A stretch of 64,000 nucleotides of DNA. It comes from Acerihabitans sp015654925. GTDB lineage: Bacteria > Pseudomonadota > Gammaproteobacteria > Enterobacterales > Enterobacteriaceae. The translations under genes and the position numbers were made by a program. Below are positions 8,492-16,113 of the stretch, piece after piece. Under the pieces are notes generated by a model. It saw only the letters and a list, made by a program, of their open reading frames with translations. It did no database searches and had not been told where the DNA came from. Location of the stretch: NCBI RefSeq assembly GCF_047324175.1, contig NZ_CP178732.1:1550001-1614000 (forward strand), written 5' to 3'. How positions within the stretch are numbered: the first letter of the stretch is position 1; the number at the start of each line of letters is the position of its first letter.

Positions 8492-9652
8492 ATGCGCGAG
8501 CGCATCGCCATGCTGGACTGCGCACGGGGGATGGCGATTCTCGGCATCCTGCTGATGAACATTACCTCATTCGGATTGCCGAAAGCGGCCTACCTGAACC
8601 CGGCATTCATGGGGGCGCCGTCCCTGGCCGACGCCTGGACCTGGGCGCTGATGGATATGCTGGCGCAGGTAAAATTCCTCACGCTGTTCGCCCTGCTGTT
8701 CGGCGCCGGGCTGCAAATGCTGATCCCCCGCGGCGACCGCTGGATACGCTCGCGCCTGCTGTGGCTGATGATCTTCGGACTGATTCACGGCATCTTTTTC
8801 TGGGACGGGGATATTTTATTCGATTACGCGCTGGTGGGGCTGATCTGCCTGGGCGCCATTCGCCGCACGGACAGCGTACGCGGGTTGATGATCGGCGGTA
8901 TTGCCCTGTATATCGTGGGACTGTGCATTCTGCTATTGATGCAATGGCTGCTGGCCGGCGCTCCCCCGGGACGGTTCTGGACTCCCGGCGTGGCCGATCG
9001 GATCTATGAATATTACTGGCAAACCACCGGCGGCCCCGAAGCCTGGCGGGTACGCCTTGATCTGCTGCAGGCCAGCTTTATGTCGCTGGCGGCGCAATAC
9101 GGCTGGCTGCTGGCCGGCGCCATGCTTATCGGCGCCGCGCTGATGCGCACCGGCTGGCTGGCCGGCGCCATGCCGCTGGCGCACTACCGTAAAATGGCGG
9201 CCCTGCTGATCCCCCTGGGCCTGGCGATTAACCTGCCGAGCGTAGCGGCGCAATGGCAATCCGGCTGGGACTACCGCTGGTGCGCTTTCCTGCTGCAAAT
9301 CCCCCGTGAACTCGGCGCCCCGTTCCAGGCCCTGGGCTACGCCGCCCTGTGGTATGGTTTCTGGCCCACCCTCAGCGGCCTGCGCATCACCCGTTATATC
9401 GGCAACGTCGGACGCATGGCGCTGACCAATTACCTGCTGCAAACCCTGCTGTGCACCTTGGCGTTTAACCAACTGGGCCTGTTTATGGCCTACGGCCGCG
9501 CCGAACTGCTGCTGTTCGTACCGCCAATTTGGCTGGCGAACATGCTATTTTCCACCCTATGGCTGCGATTCTTCTCCCAGGGGCCCATGGAATGGCTATG
9601 GCGCCGCCTCACCCGCCTCACCGGCGGCCCAAGCCCCTCCCCGGCGCGCTAA
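8492..9652 (+). CDS. yeiB: DUF418 inner-membrane protein YeiB
   Basis: YeiB is a polytopic membrane protein of unknown function with a DUF418 C-terminal region (386 residues; 385 in E. coli). It starts with RIAMLDCARGMAILGILLMNI, a hallmark of this family, and has about 9-10 hydrophobic segments. GRMALTNYLLQTLL near residue 310 is the conserved DUF418 block. AGAGG precedes the ATG. It follows folE. In E. coli the next gene is galS; here the eptA-basRS operon lies between them. Confidence 0.9.
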   Translation: MRERIAMLDCARGMAILGILLMNITSFGLPKAAYLNPAFMGAPSLADAWTWALMDMLAQVKFLTLFALLFGAGLQMLIPRGDRWIRSRLLWLMIFGLIHGIFFWDGDILFDYALVGLICLGAIRRTDSVRGLMIGGIALYIVGLCILLLMQWLLAGAPPGRFWTPGVADRIYEYYWQTTGGPEAWRVRLDLLQASFMSLAAQYGWLLAGAMLIGAALMRTGWLAGAMPLAHYRKMAALLIPLGLAINLPSVAAQWQSGWDYRWCAFLLQIPRELGAPFQALGYAALWYGFWPTLSGLRITRYIGNVGRMALTNYLLQTLLCTLAFNQLGLFMAYGRAELLLFVPPIWLANMLFSTLWLRFFSQGPMEWLWRRLTRLTGGPSPSPAR

Positions 9653-9691
9653 AACGCCGCCCCCTGGACCGGCTTCCTCTCCCTCCATCAG

Positions 9692-9708
9692 CTTAAGGTT
9701 CGGTTAAT
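9692..9708 (+). promoter_or_regulatory. PmrA (BasR) box upstream of eptA
   Basis: CTTAAG-N5-GTTAAT fits the known PmrA-binding direct repeat YTTAAK-N5-YTTAAK with one mismatch in the second half. It lies 47 bases before the eptA ATG and is close to the site known in the Salmonella pmrC promoter. It predicts positive autoregulation of eptA-basR-basS by BasR, as in Salmonella and E. coli. Confidence 0.7.
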
Positions 9709-9754
9709 ACAATTCTGTTTAAATGACGCAATTGATTTTACGAGTTAATGCAGA

Positions 9755-11407
9755 ATGTCTTTAAACCCGCTGAAGAACCTCCCACGCCCGACCATTAGCC
9801 CGTGGTTTTTTAACATTGTCGTTGCGCTGACGATCACCTTTTTCCAAAATGTGGTCTTTTTCCACAAAACGCTGCAATTGATTGACGTCTCCGGCAACCA
9901 TAATCTGCTGTTCTTCCTCAGCATGCCCGTGACCCTGCTCATGGGCCTCAATATCCTGTTCAGCCTCATTCTGCTGCCCTACATCCGTAAACCCATCGCC
10001 ATCGTATTATTCATCGTCGATGCCCTGGCGCAATATTTCATGCAATCCTACGGGGTCATCATCGATCGTGGCATGATCCAAAATGCGCTGGACACCACGC
10101 CGGCGGAAAGCCTGGCGCTGCTCACGCCCCAGCTAGGCCTATACCTTTTGGTCATCGGCATCCTGCCGTCGATACTGATAATCTGGATTAAAGTCAGGCC
10201 GGTAACCTTTTCCTGGCTGAATGCCGGCTTTTATGCCCTAAACCTCCTGTTTTCAATTTGCATCATCGCCCTGGTGGCCACCTTCTTTTATAAAGACTAC
10301 GCATCATTAATGCGCAATAACCAGCAACTGATAAAAAACCTGACCCCCAGCGATATGATGATCGGCAGCTACTCCTATTACAAACATGACTATATAAAAC
10401 TGCAGCCCTTCGTGAATATCGGCCTCGACGCGAAAAAAATCCCCGTAACCCGTGATAACGGCAAAAAAAACCTGATTATCCTGGTGGTGGGCGAGACCTC
10501 CCGGGCGCAAAATTTCTCCCTCGGCGGCTATGGCAAACCCACCAACCCACGCCTGGCGGCGGATAACGTCACCTATTTCCCCAATACCTCATCCTGCGGC
10601 ACCGCCACGGCGGTATCGGTTCCCTGCATGTTTTCCGGCATGCCGCGCCGCCAATATGACGGCGATAAAGCCGCCAATCAGGATAACGTATTGGATATAC
10701 TCAAACGGGCCGGCATCGACATCCTGTGGCGGGAAAATGACGGCGGATGCAAGGATGTATGCCTGCGGGTGCCCACCGATGATCTCAGCCGCTGGCATAT
10801 GCCGGAGTTATGCTCGGCAGGTGTTTGCCTCGACGAAGCCTTGCTGCGCGATCTGGATAAATATATTGATGAACGCACCGGCGACACGCTGATTGTATTA
10901 CACACCATCGGCAGCCACGGGCCGACCTATTATCAGCGCTATCCCAAGAACATTCAGGCGTTTACGCCGACCTGCGAAACCAATGAAATTCAAACCTGCT
11001 CGACTCAGGCGTTGGTCAACACCTACGACAATACTATTGTCTATATAGACTACATGCTTGATAAGACCATAAAAATGCTGCAAGCTCACAGCGATAAATT
11101 CAATACCGCCCTGGTCTATCTTTCCGACCACGGTGAATCCCTGGGGGAAAACGGCCTCTATTTGCACGGCATGCCTTATGCGGTCGCGCCGGTACAACAA
11201 ACCCATATTCCCATGCTGATGTGGCTCTCCCCGGATTATATCCAGGCCCATGGCGTGGGAGAGCGTTGCCTGAAAGACCGGGCGCAGCGGCAGCAGTTCT
11301 CCCAGGATAATCTCTTCTCAACGTTGCTTGGGCTGCTTAATGTACGAACGCAGCTCTATCAGCCGGATCTTGATGTTTTTCAACCTTGCCGGAACCCGCA
11401 GCAATGA
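9755..11407 (+). CDS. eptA: Lipid A phosphoethanolamine transferase EptA (PmrC)
   Basis: EptA moves phosphoethanolamine from phosphatidylethanolamine to lipid A at the periplasmic face of the inner membrane, which lowers surface charge and gives polymyxin resistance. The protein has 550 residues (547 in E. coli). Five N-terminal membrane helices (about 1-180) precede a sulfatase-like periplasmic domain. The zinc site and nucleophile are intact: VGETSRAQNFSL, SCGTATAVSVPCM with the catalytic Thr near 280, and YLSDHGESLGENGLYLHG. Paired cysteines of the periplasmic domain are present. Its stop overlaps the basR start (ATGA), so the genes are translationally coupled. Confidence 0.96.
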   Translation: MSLNPLKNLPRPTISPWFFNIVVALTITFFQNVVFFHKTLQLIDVSGNHNLLFFLSMPVTLLMGLNILFSLILLPYIRKPIAIVLFIVDALAQYFMQSYGVIIDRGMIQNALDTTPAESLALLTPQLGLYLLVIGILPSILIIWIKVRPVTFSWLNAGFYALNLLFSICIIALVATFFYKDYASLMRNNQQLIKNLTPSDMMIGSYSYYKHDYIKLQPFVNIGLDAKKIPVTRDNGKKNLIILVVGETSRAQNFSLGGYGKPTNPRLAADNVTYFPNTSSCGTATAVSVPCMFSGMPRRQYDGDKAANQDNVLDILKRAGIDILWRENDGGCKDVCLRVPTDDLSRWHMPELCSAGVCLDEALLRDLDKYIDERTGDTLIVLHTIGSHGPTYYQRYPKNIQAFTPTCETNEIQTCSTQALVNTYDNTIVYIDYMLDKTIKMLQAHSDKFNTALVYLSDHGESLGENGLYLHGMPYAVAPVQQTHIPMLMWLSPDYIQAHGVGERCLKDRAQRQQFSQDNLFSTLLGLLNVRTQLYQPDLDVFQPCRNPQQ

Positions 11408-12072
11408 AAATATTAATCACCGAAGATGATAAATTATTGCAAGAAGGCCTGCAGATTGCGTTGCAGCAGGAAGGCTATGCCAGCGACTGCGCGGCTAATC
11501 TGCACCAGGCGGAAAATTTAATCGCCAGCACCGCCTACAGCCTGGTGATCCTCGACCTGGGCTTGCCGGATGGCGACGGCATGTCATTACTCGGCAAATG
11601 GCGTAAAAGCGGCAACGGCGTGCCGGTATTAATCCTGACCGCGCGCGACGGCATCGAAGAGCGGGTGCGCGGGCTGAATATCGGCGCGGACGATTATCTA
11701 ATCAAGCCTTTTGCGCTCACTGAATTACTCGCCCGGGTGCGGGCCATTATCCGTCGCCACCAGGGCGCCAGCAATAACCTGCTGTGGGTGGATAATATTT
11801 CGCTGGATCTCAATAGCCATGAAGTGACGGTGGATGGCAAAATCATTGAACTGACGCCAAAAGAGTTCGCCATTCTCTCTCGTCTGATGCTGCGGGCGGG
11901 GCATCGTATCCACCGCGAAATATTGCATCAGGATCTGTACAACTGGGATGACGACCCCTCGTCCAACTCGCTGGAAGTCCATGTCCATAACCTCCGGCAA
12001 AAGATTGGCAAGGATCGTATCCGCACGCTGCGCGGCTTCGGCTATTTACTGACTAAAGAAAGTATCGGGTGA
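11404..12072 (+). CDS. basR: Response regulator BasR (PmrA)
   Basis: This OmpR/PhoB-type response regulator of the PmrAB system activates lipid A modification genes. It has a receiver domain (1-115) with the acidic pair EDD at 7-9, phospho-acceptor Asp in VILDLGLPDGDG near 51, Thr in ILTARD and Lys in IKPFALTEL. A winged-helix domain follows, with LTPKEFAILSRLMLRAG and the recognition region NSLEVHVHNLRQKIG. The ATG at 11404 overlaps the eptA stop, and MKILITEDD matches the family start; the length of 222 residues equals E. coli BasR. Confidence 0.96.
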   Translation: MKILITEDDKLLQEGLQIALQQEGYASDCAANLHQAENLIASTAYSLVILDLGLPDGDGMSLLGKWRKSGNGVPVLILTARDGIEERVRGLNIGADDYLIKPFALTELLARVRAIIRRHQGASNNLLWVDNISLDLNSHEVTVDGKIIELTPKEFAILSRLMLRAGHRIHREILHQDLYNWDDDPSSNSLEVHVHNLRQKIGKDRIRTLRGFGYLLTKESIG

Positions 12073-12074
12073 CG

Positions 12075-13160
12075 ATGAAAACACCTCTGGCGGGACCGCT
12101 GACCAGCATGCGCTGGCGTCTTATCATGGTGCTGGGCATTATTCTGCTGTGCTGCCAGCTAATCACCGTCATCTGGCTGTGGCATGAAAGTAAAGAACAG
12201 ATCGACCTGCTGGTTAACCGCACGCTGGCGGAAAACGTGCGCAACGATCATGTCAACCAGGAAATCAGGGAAGCTATCGCGGCGCTCAGCGTGCCGGCGT
12301 TAATGATGATTATCGTGACGCTGTTTTTCTGTTTCCAGGCGGTGAACTGGATAACCCTGCCGCTGTCGCGCCTGCAAGATGCTCTGCACGCCCGCGGCGC
12401 GGAAAATTTCGAGCCGCTGCCCGAAATCGGCAATATCCAGGAAGTCATCGCCGTCACCCGCAGCCTCAACCAGCTCTTGAGCCGCTTGAATAACACCCTG
12501 CAGCAAGACCGGCAATTTACCTCGGACGTGGCCCATGAGCTGCGTACCCCGCTGTCCGGCATCCGCCTGCATCTGGAAGTGCAGGAGAAGCAGCACGGCA
12601 TCAATAACCAACCGCTCATCGAACGGGTGGATAATATGTCTTATACGGTAGAACAACTCCTGATGCTGGCGCGCATCCGCCACGATTTTTCGTCCGGCCA
12701 TTACCAGGCGGTGCGGTTAAATCAGGACGTGGTGCTGGCCCAGGCCGGCGAATTGGAGGAAATGGCCCAGCAGCGCGGGCAAACGCTGCGCTGGCAGCTC
12801 CCGCCGGCGGAAATCCTCATCCGCGGCAATGCCATACTCATGCGTTTATTGCTGCGCAATCTGGTGGAAAATGCCCATCGCTACAGCCCGGCCGGCAGCA
12901 CCATCGATGTGCAGCTATTCCAGGACGAACAGCAGCGCATTCTCCTGCAAGTGCTCGACGAGGGGCCGGGAATCGACCCGGATAAGGCGGTGGACTTGAC
13001 CAAAGAATTCGTACGCATGGACCAGCGCTATAACGGTATTGGCCTGGGATTAAGCATTGTCACCCGTATTGCCCAATTACATAACGGGCAATTTGAATTG
13101 CTCAATCGCACCGAACGGTCCGGCACCATCGCCCGCCTGGTGTTGACCGATGTGGCCTAA
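12075..13160 (+). CDS. basS: Sensor histidine kinase BasS (PmrB)
   Basis: This membrane sensor kinase senses ferric iron, aluminium or low pH and phosphorylates BasR. Two membrane helices (about 14-36 and 70-92 from this start) flank a short periplasmic loop. The loop contains EIRE, an ExxE pattern like the one that binds iron in Salmonella PmrB. HAMP and dimerisation regions follow, with the phospho-acceptor His in DVAHELRTPLSG, the N box NLVENAHRYSP, and G boxes DEGPGID and GIGLGLSIV. A GTG at 12069 overlaps the basR stop and could also start translation (363 residues, the E. coli length). The ATG at 12075 is used here. Confidence 0.93.
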   Translation: MKTPLAGPLTSMRWRLIMVLGIILLCCQLITVIWLWHESKEQIDLLVNRTLAENVRNDHVNQEIREAIAALSVPALMMIIVTLFFCFQAVNWITLPLSRLQDALHARGAENFEPLPEIGNIQEVIAVTRSLNQLLSRLNNTLQQDRQFTSDVAHELRTPLSGIRLHLEVQEKQHGINNQPLIERVDNMSYTVEQLLMLARIRHDFSSGHYQAVRLNQDVVLAQAGELEEMAQQRGQTLRWQLPPAEILIRGNAILMRLLLRNLVENAHRYSPAGSTIDVQLFQDEQQRILLQVLDEGPGIDPDKAVDLTKEFVRMDQRYNGIGLGLSIVTRIAQLHNGQFELLNRTERSGTIARLVLTDVA

Positions 13161-13170
13161 AGAGGAATTT

Positions 13171-13458
13171 ATGTCATCCCAAAGCGCGGCGGTATGGATC
13201 TGGCATGTGCTGATCGCAGCGGTCATCATCAGCGGTTATCTGCACCTGGCCTGGCGAAAACAGCGGTTCTACATTGCCCTTAGCTTGCTGGGATCATTAA
13301 CCGTCTTCGCCGTGGTGTTATATCGCGTGGGTTATCACGGTATTATCCAGGCCGTAGAAATTTTCATATTGATCAACGCGTCATTTGTTTTAGTCTCGGT
13401 GACGAGCGCGTGGGCGCTGGCATTTCATCACCGTCGCCACAACGACCGGCATCCCTGA
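13171..13458 (+). CDS. Small membrane protein of unknown function, last gene of the eptA-basRS operon
   Basis: The frame gives a 95-residue protein with about three hydrophobic segments (roughly 6-23, 32-51 and 57-83) and a basic His/Arg-rich tail (HHRRHNDRHP). I do not recognise the family. The ATG at 13171 has AGAGGA 5-10 bases upstream, a strong ribosome-binding site 10 bases after the basS stop. The 13150 start would overlap basS without such a site. Its position suggests co-expression with polymyxin-resistance genes. A role in modulating the kinase or the cell envelope is inference only. Confidence 0.65.
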   Translation: MSSQSAAVWIWHVLIAAVIISGYLHLAWRKQRFYIALSLLGSLTVFAVVLYRVGYHGIIQAVEIFILINASFVLVSVTSAWALAFHHRRHNDRHP

Positions 13459-13592
13459 CGGCAAAAATCTGGTAGGATAAAACGGCGTAATAAAAAAACG
13501 CCTGCTTTTAGTTACAACATACTAATAATTTCCCCTCGCTTTCCCTGCGTCCGCATATAGCCAGTTGTTGCAGCAAAAATCTTTTTAATGCA

Positions 13593-13608
13593 TGTAACCG
13601 CTTTCGGT
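13593..13608 (+). promoter_or_regulatory. Gal operator 1 upstream of galS
   Basis: TGTAACCGCTTTCGGT keeps the GalR/GalS pattern TGTAAnCGnTTnC around a central CG. A closely similar sequence (ATGTAACCGCTTCCAA) stands before mglB. It points to autoregulation of galS. Confidence 0.6.
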
Positions 13609-13610
13609 CC

Positions 13611-13626
13611 TGTGACCTGATTCACG
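13611..13626 (+). promoter_or_regulatory. CRP-binding site upstream of galS
   Basis: TGTGACCTGATTCACG matches the CRP consensus TGTGA-N6-TCACA except for the last base. It lies between two Gal-type operators, as expected for cAMP-CRP activation of galS. Confidence 0.65.
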
Positions 13627-13636
13627 CTGCGTCGAC

Positions 13637-13652
13637 GCTAAACCGGTTACGA
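13637..13652 (+). promoter_or_regulatory. Gal operator 2 upstream of galS
   Basis: GCTAAACCGGTTACGA carries the near-symmetric core TAAACCGGTTAC typical of Gal operators. Together with the site at 13593 it could allow repression by GalS or GalR. Confidence 0.55.
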
Positions 13653-13767
13653 TAGCGTGGTATGTTTCAAAAGTGTTATGACATTGGCTGCGTCGGGGGG
13701 CAAATGCGCGCCCTGCGGCCGGGTCAAGGACATGACTGGGGGCAAAGCAGCATGAACAGGGGACGAG

Positions 13768-14808
13768 ATGATCACTATTCGTGATGTTGCGCGGTTGGCC
13801 GGAGTCTCGGTGGCAACCGTGTCACGGGTATTAAACGACAGCGCCATTGCCAGCAAGGAGGCCCGCGATCGGGTCAATAAAGCGGTCAAGGAACTGGGCT
13901 ATAGGCCCAACGCCAATGCCCAGGCGCTGGCCACGCAAATTAGCGACACTATCGGCGTGGTGGTAATGGATGTGTCCGATCCTTTTTTCGGCGCGCTGGT
14001 CAAAGCGGTGGATACCGTCGCGCAGCGCCACAAAAAAAATGTGTTGATCAACAATAGCTACCACCAGGCCGACAAAGAGCGGCACGCGATTGAAGTGCTG
14101 ATTCGCCAGCGCTGCAGCGCGCTGGTGGTGCATGCCAAAATCCTGTCCGATGAAGAGATGGTGCCCTTTATGGAACGGGAACCGGGCATGGTGCTGATCA
14201 ATCGCATACTGCCGGGATATGAACACCGCTGCGTGGGGCTCGACAACGTCAGCGGAGCGGTAATGGCCACCCGTACCCTGCTCAAACAGGGCCACCGGCA
14301 GATTGGGTATATCGGTTCCAATCATCCCATCGACGATGAGCGGCAGCGGCGGGCAGGTTACCTGCAGGCCATGGCGGAGGAGGGCATAGTGCCGTTGCAA
14401 AGCTGGCAGGCTTTCAGCTCCCCGGACTTAAGCGGCGGCGAGGAAGCCATGGTTGAATTACTTGGTCGTAATCAACAACTTACCGCGGTTTTTGTGTACA
14501 ACGACGGCATGGCGGTAGGCGCGCTGGCCACCCTGAAGGAAAACGGTATCGCGGTGCCGACGCAATTTTCGGTGGTGGGTTTTGACGATATTCCCATATC
14601 CCGTTACACCAGCCCTAATTTGACCACCGTGCGTTATCCTATTTTCGCCATGGCGGTCGCGGCCACCGAACTGGCGCTGCTGGGCACCGCGGGGCAGCTG
14701 GACGAACGGCAAACGCATTTATTTATGCCTACGTTGGTACGCCGCCATTCGGTGGCGCCTTTGAAAAGTGTGGCGGCGATCGCTTCCTCTTCCGAAGATG
14801 GGATGTAA
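13768..14808 (+). CDS. galS: Mgl repressor/galactose isorepressor GalS
   Basis: GalS is a LacI/GalR-family repressor that binds galactose or fucose and controls mglBAC and itself. The N-terminal helix-turn-helix and hinge MITIRDVARLAGVSVATVSRV (residues 1-21) are canonical, followed by a periplasmic-binding-protein-like core with GVVVMDVSDPFFG, GHRQIGYIGSN and FSVVGFDDIPISRYTSPNLTTV. The length of 346 residues equals E. coli GalS. GGGGAC lies 5-10 bases upstream of the ATG. It precedes mglB on the same strand, and an mgl operator overlaps its stop codon. Confidence 0.93.
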   Translation: MITIRDVARLAGVSVATVSRVLNDSAIASKEARDRVNKAVKELGYRPNANAQALATQISDTIGVVVMDVSDPFFGALVKAVDTVAQRHKKNVLINNSYHQADKERHAIEVLIRQRCSALVVHAKILSDEEMVPFMEREPGMVLINRILPGYEHRCVGLDNVSGAVMATRTLLKQGHRQIGYIGSNHPIDDERQRRAGYLQAMAEEGIVPLQSWQAFSSPDLSGGEEAMVELLGRNQQLTAVFVYNDGMAVGALATLKENGIAVPTQFSVVGFDDIPISRYTSPNLTTVRYPIFAMAVAATELALLGTAGQLDERQTHLFMPTLVRRHSVAPLKSVAAIASSSEDGM

Positions 14809-14818
14809 CCGCTTCCAA
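14803..14818 (+). promoter_or_regulatory. Gal operator of mglBAC, overlapping the galS stop codon
   Basis: ATGTAACCGCTTCCAA matches the GalR/GalS operator pattern, resembles operator 1 of galS, and directly abuts the CRP site at 14821. The TAA stop of galS (14806-14808) is part of it. Confidence 0.7.
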
Positions 14819-14820
14819 AC

Positions 14821-14836
14821 TGTGAGAATATTCACA
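14821..14836 (+). promoter_or_regulatory. CRP-binding site of mglBAC
   Basis: TGTGAGAATATTCACA is a perfect TGTGA-N6-TCACA palindrome 222 bases before the mglB start. cAMP-CRP activation of the mgl operon is well established in E. coli, and the layout of operator then CRP site is the same. Confidence 0.85.
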
Positions 14837-15042
14837 GATTCTTAACATTAATCCCTTTATGCTAAAGTTGTTTTCCCGCCGGTTCTTTTCACTATCCGGC
14901 CCACGGTAAAAATTTGCGCATCCCAAGCAATATTTTTGGTTTTAGGTCGGCTTTGCAGGTGTCATCCGTAAAGGGAAGTACGTACCACCAGGGAAGGGAA
15001 TTGTCCGCCTTTGAGTAACCCTACATAATTCCGGAGAAACTA

Positions 15043-16044
15043 ATGAATAAAAAGTCATTTACCCTCACCGCTCTGGCAGCCGGTTTGCTGTTTTCCATTG
15101 CCGCGCAGGCTGCCGACACCCGTATCGGGGTGACCATTTATAAATACGACGATAACTTTATGTCGGTGGTGCGCAAAGCAATTGAAAAAGATGCCAAAGA
15201 AAGTAAAGGCGTACAATTGCTGATGAATGATTCGCAAAATGACCAATCAAAACAAAACGATCAGGTTGACGTGCTAATAGCCAAAGGCGTAAAAGCCCTG
15301 GCGATTAACTTGGTCGACCCCGCCGCTGCGCCGGTAATAATTGACAAAGCCCGCGGTAATAACATCCCGGTGGTTTTTTATAATAAAGAACCCAGCCGTA
15401 AAGATTTAGACAGTTATGATAAAGCCTATTATGTGGGTACCGATTCCAAGGAATCCGGCATTATCCAGGGCGAGCTGATTGCCAAACATTGGAAGGCTCA
15501 TCCGGAATGGGATCTTAATAAAGACGGCATCATCCAATATGTATTGCTCAAAGGCGAGCCGGGGCATCCTGATGCCGAAGCCCGTACCAGCTATGTAATC
15601 AAAACCCTGGAAGGCCAGGAAAAACTGAAAGTCCAGCAGCTGCAGCTGGATACCGCCATGTGGGATACCGCCCAGGCCAAGGATAAAACCGATGCCTGGC
15701 TGTCCGGCCCGAACGCCAATAAAATCGAAGTGGTTATCGCCAACAACGATGCCATGGCCATGGGCGCGGTGGAAGCGCTGAAAGCGCATAATAAGCAGGC
15801 GATCCCGGTGTTCGGCGTGGATGCCCTGCCAGAAGCGCTGGCATTGGTTAAATCCGGCGCCATGGCCGGTACGGTATTGAACGATGCCGATAACCAGGCC
15901 AAGGCGACCTTCGATCTGGCGAAAAACCTGGCGGCGGGCAAACCGGCGGCGGAAGGAACCAATTGGAAGCTGGAAAATAAAGTCGTGCGCATCCCCTACG
16001 TTGGCGTCGATAAAGATAACTTAGCGCAATTTACCAAGAAATAA
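15043..16044 (+). CDS. mglB: Galactose/methyl-galactoside-binding periplasmic protein MglB
   Basis: MglB is the periplasmic receptor of the galactose/glucose ABC importer and also presents sugar to the Trg chemoreceptor. A signal peptide (residues 1-23, ending AAQA-AD) precedes the binding domain. ADTRIGVTIYKYDDNFMSVV, LLMNDSQNDQSKQNDQ, VFYNKEPSRKDLDSYDKAYYVG, the metal-binding loop DLNKDGIIQ and VIANNDAMAMGAVEAL agree with E. coli MglB (333 residues against 332). GGAG precedes the ATG. It is the first and presumably most expressed gene of mglBAC. Confidence 0.97.
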   Translation: MNKKSFTLTALAAGLLFSIAAQAADTRIGVTIYKYDDNFMSVVRKAIEKDAKESKGVQLLMNDSQNDQSKQNDQVDVLIAKGVKALAINLVDPAAAPVIIDKARGNNIPVVFYNKEPSRKDLDSYDKAYYVGTDSKESGIIQGELIAKHWKAHPEWDLNKDGIIQYVLLKGEPGHPDAEARTSYVIKTLEGQEKLKVQQLQLDTAMWDTAQAKDKTDAWLSGPNANKIEVVIANNDAMAMGAVEALKAHNKQAIPVFGVDALPEALALVKSGAMAGTVLNDADNQAKATFDLAKNLAAGKPAAEGTNWKLENKVVRIPYVGVDKDNLAQFTKK

Positions 16045-16052
16045 TCCCTACT

Positions 16053-16080
16053 CCCCCTGTCGGCTATCCTGCGCAGGGGG
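16053..16080 (+). terminator. Hairpin between mglB and mglA (partial terminator or mRNA stabiliser)
   Basis: CCCCCTG (16053-16059) pairs with CAGGGGG (16074-16080) over a 14-base loop, followed by ATTTTAT. Such intercistronic hairpins commonly keep the binding protein more abundant than the ATPase and permease. Confidence 0.6.
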
Positions 16081-16113
16081 ATTTTATCTGTCTTATCCTA
16101 GCCGGGTATAACT

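Larger units (their letters stand above)
13459..13767. other. Intergenic region upstream of galS (309 bases)
   Basis: It contains a weak terminator-like hairpin for the upstream operon (GGCGT at 13484-13488 with ACGCC at 13498-13502, then TGCTTTTA). Two Gal-type operators and one CRP site for galS, listed separately, lie further along. No gene was recognised. Confidence 0.6.
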
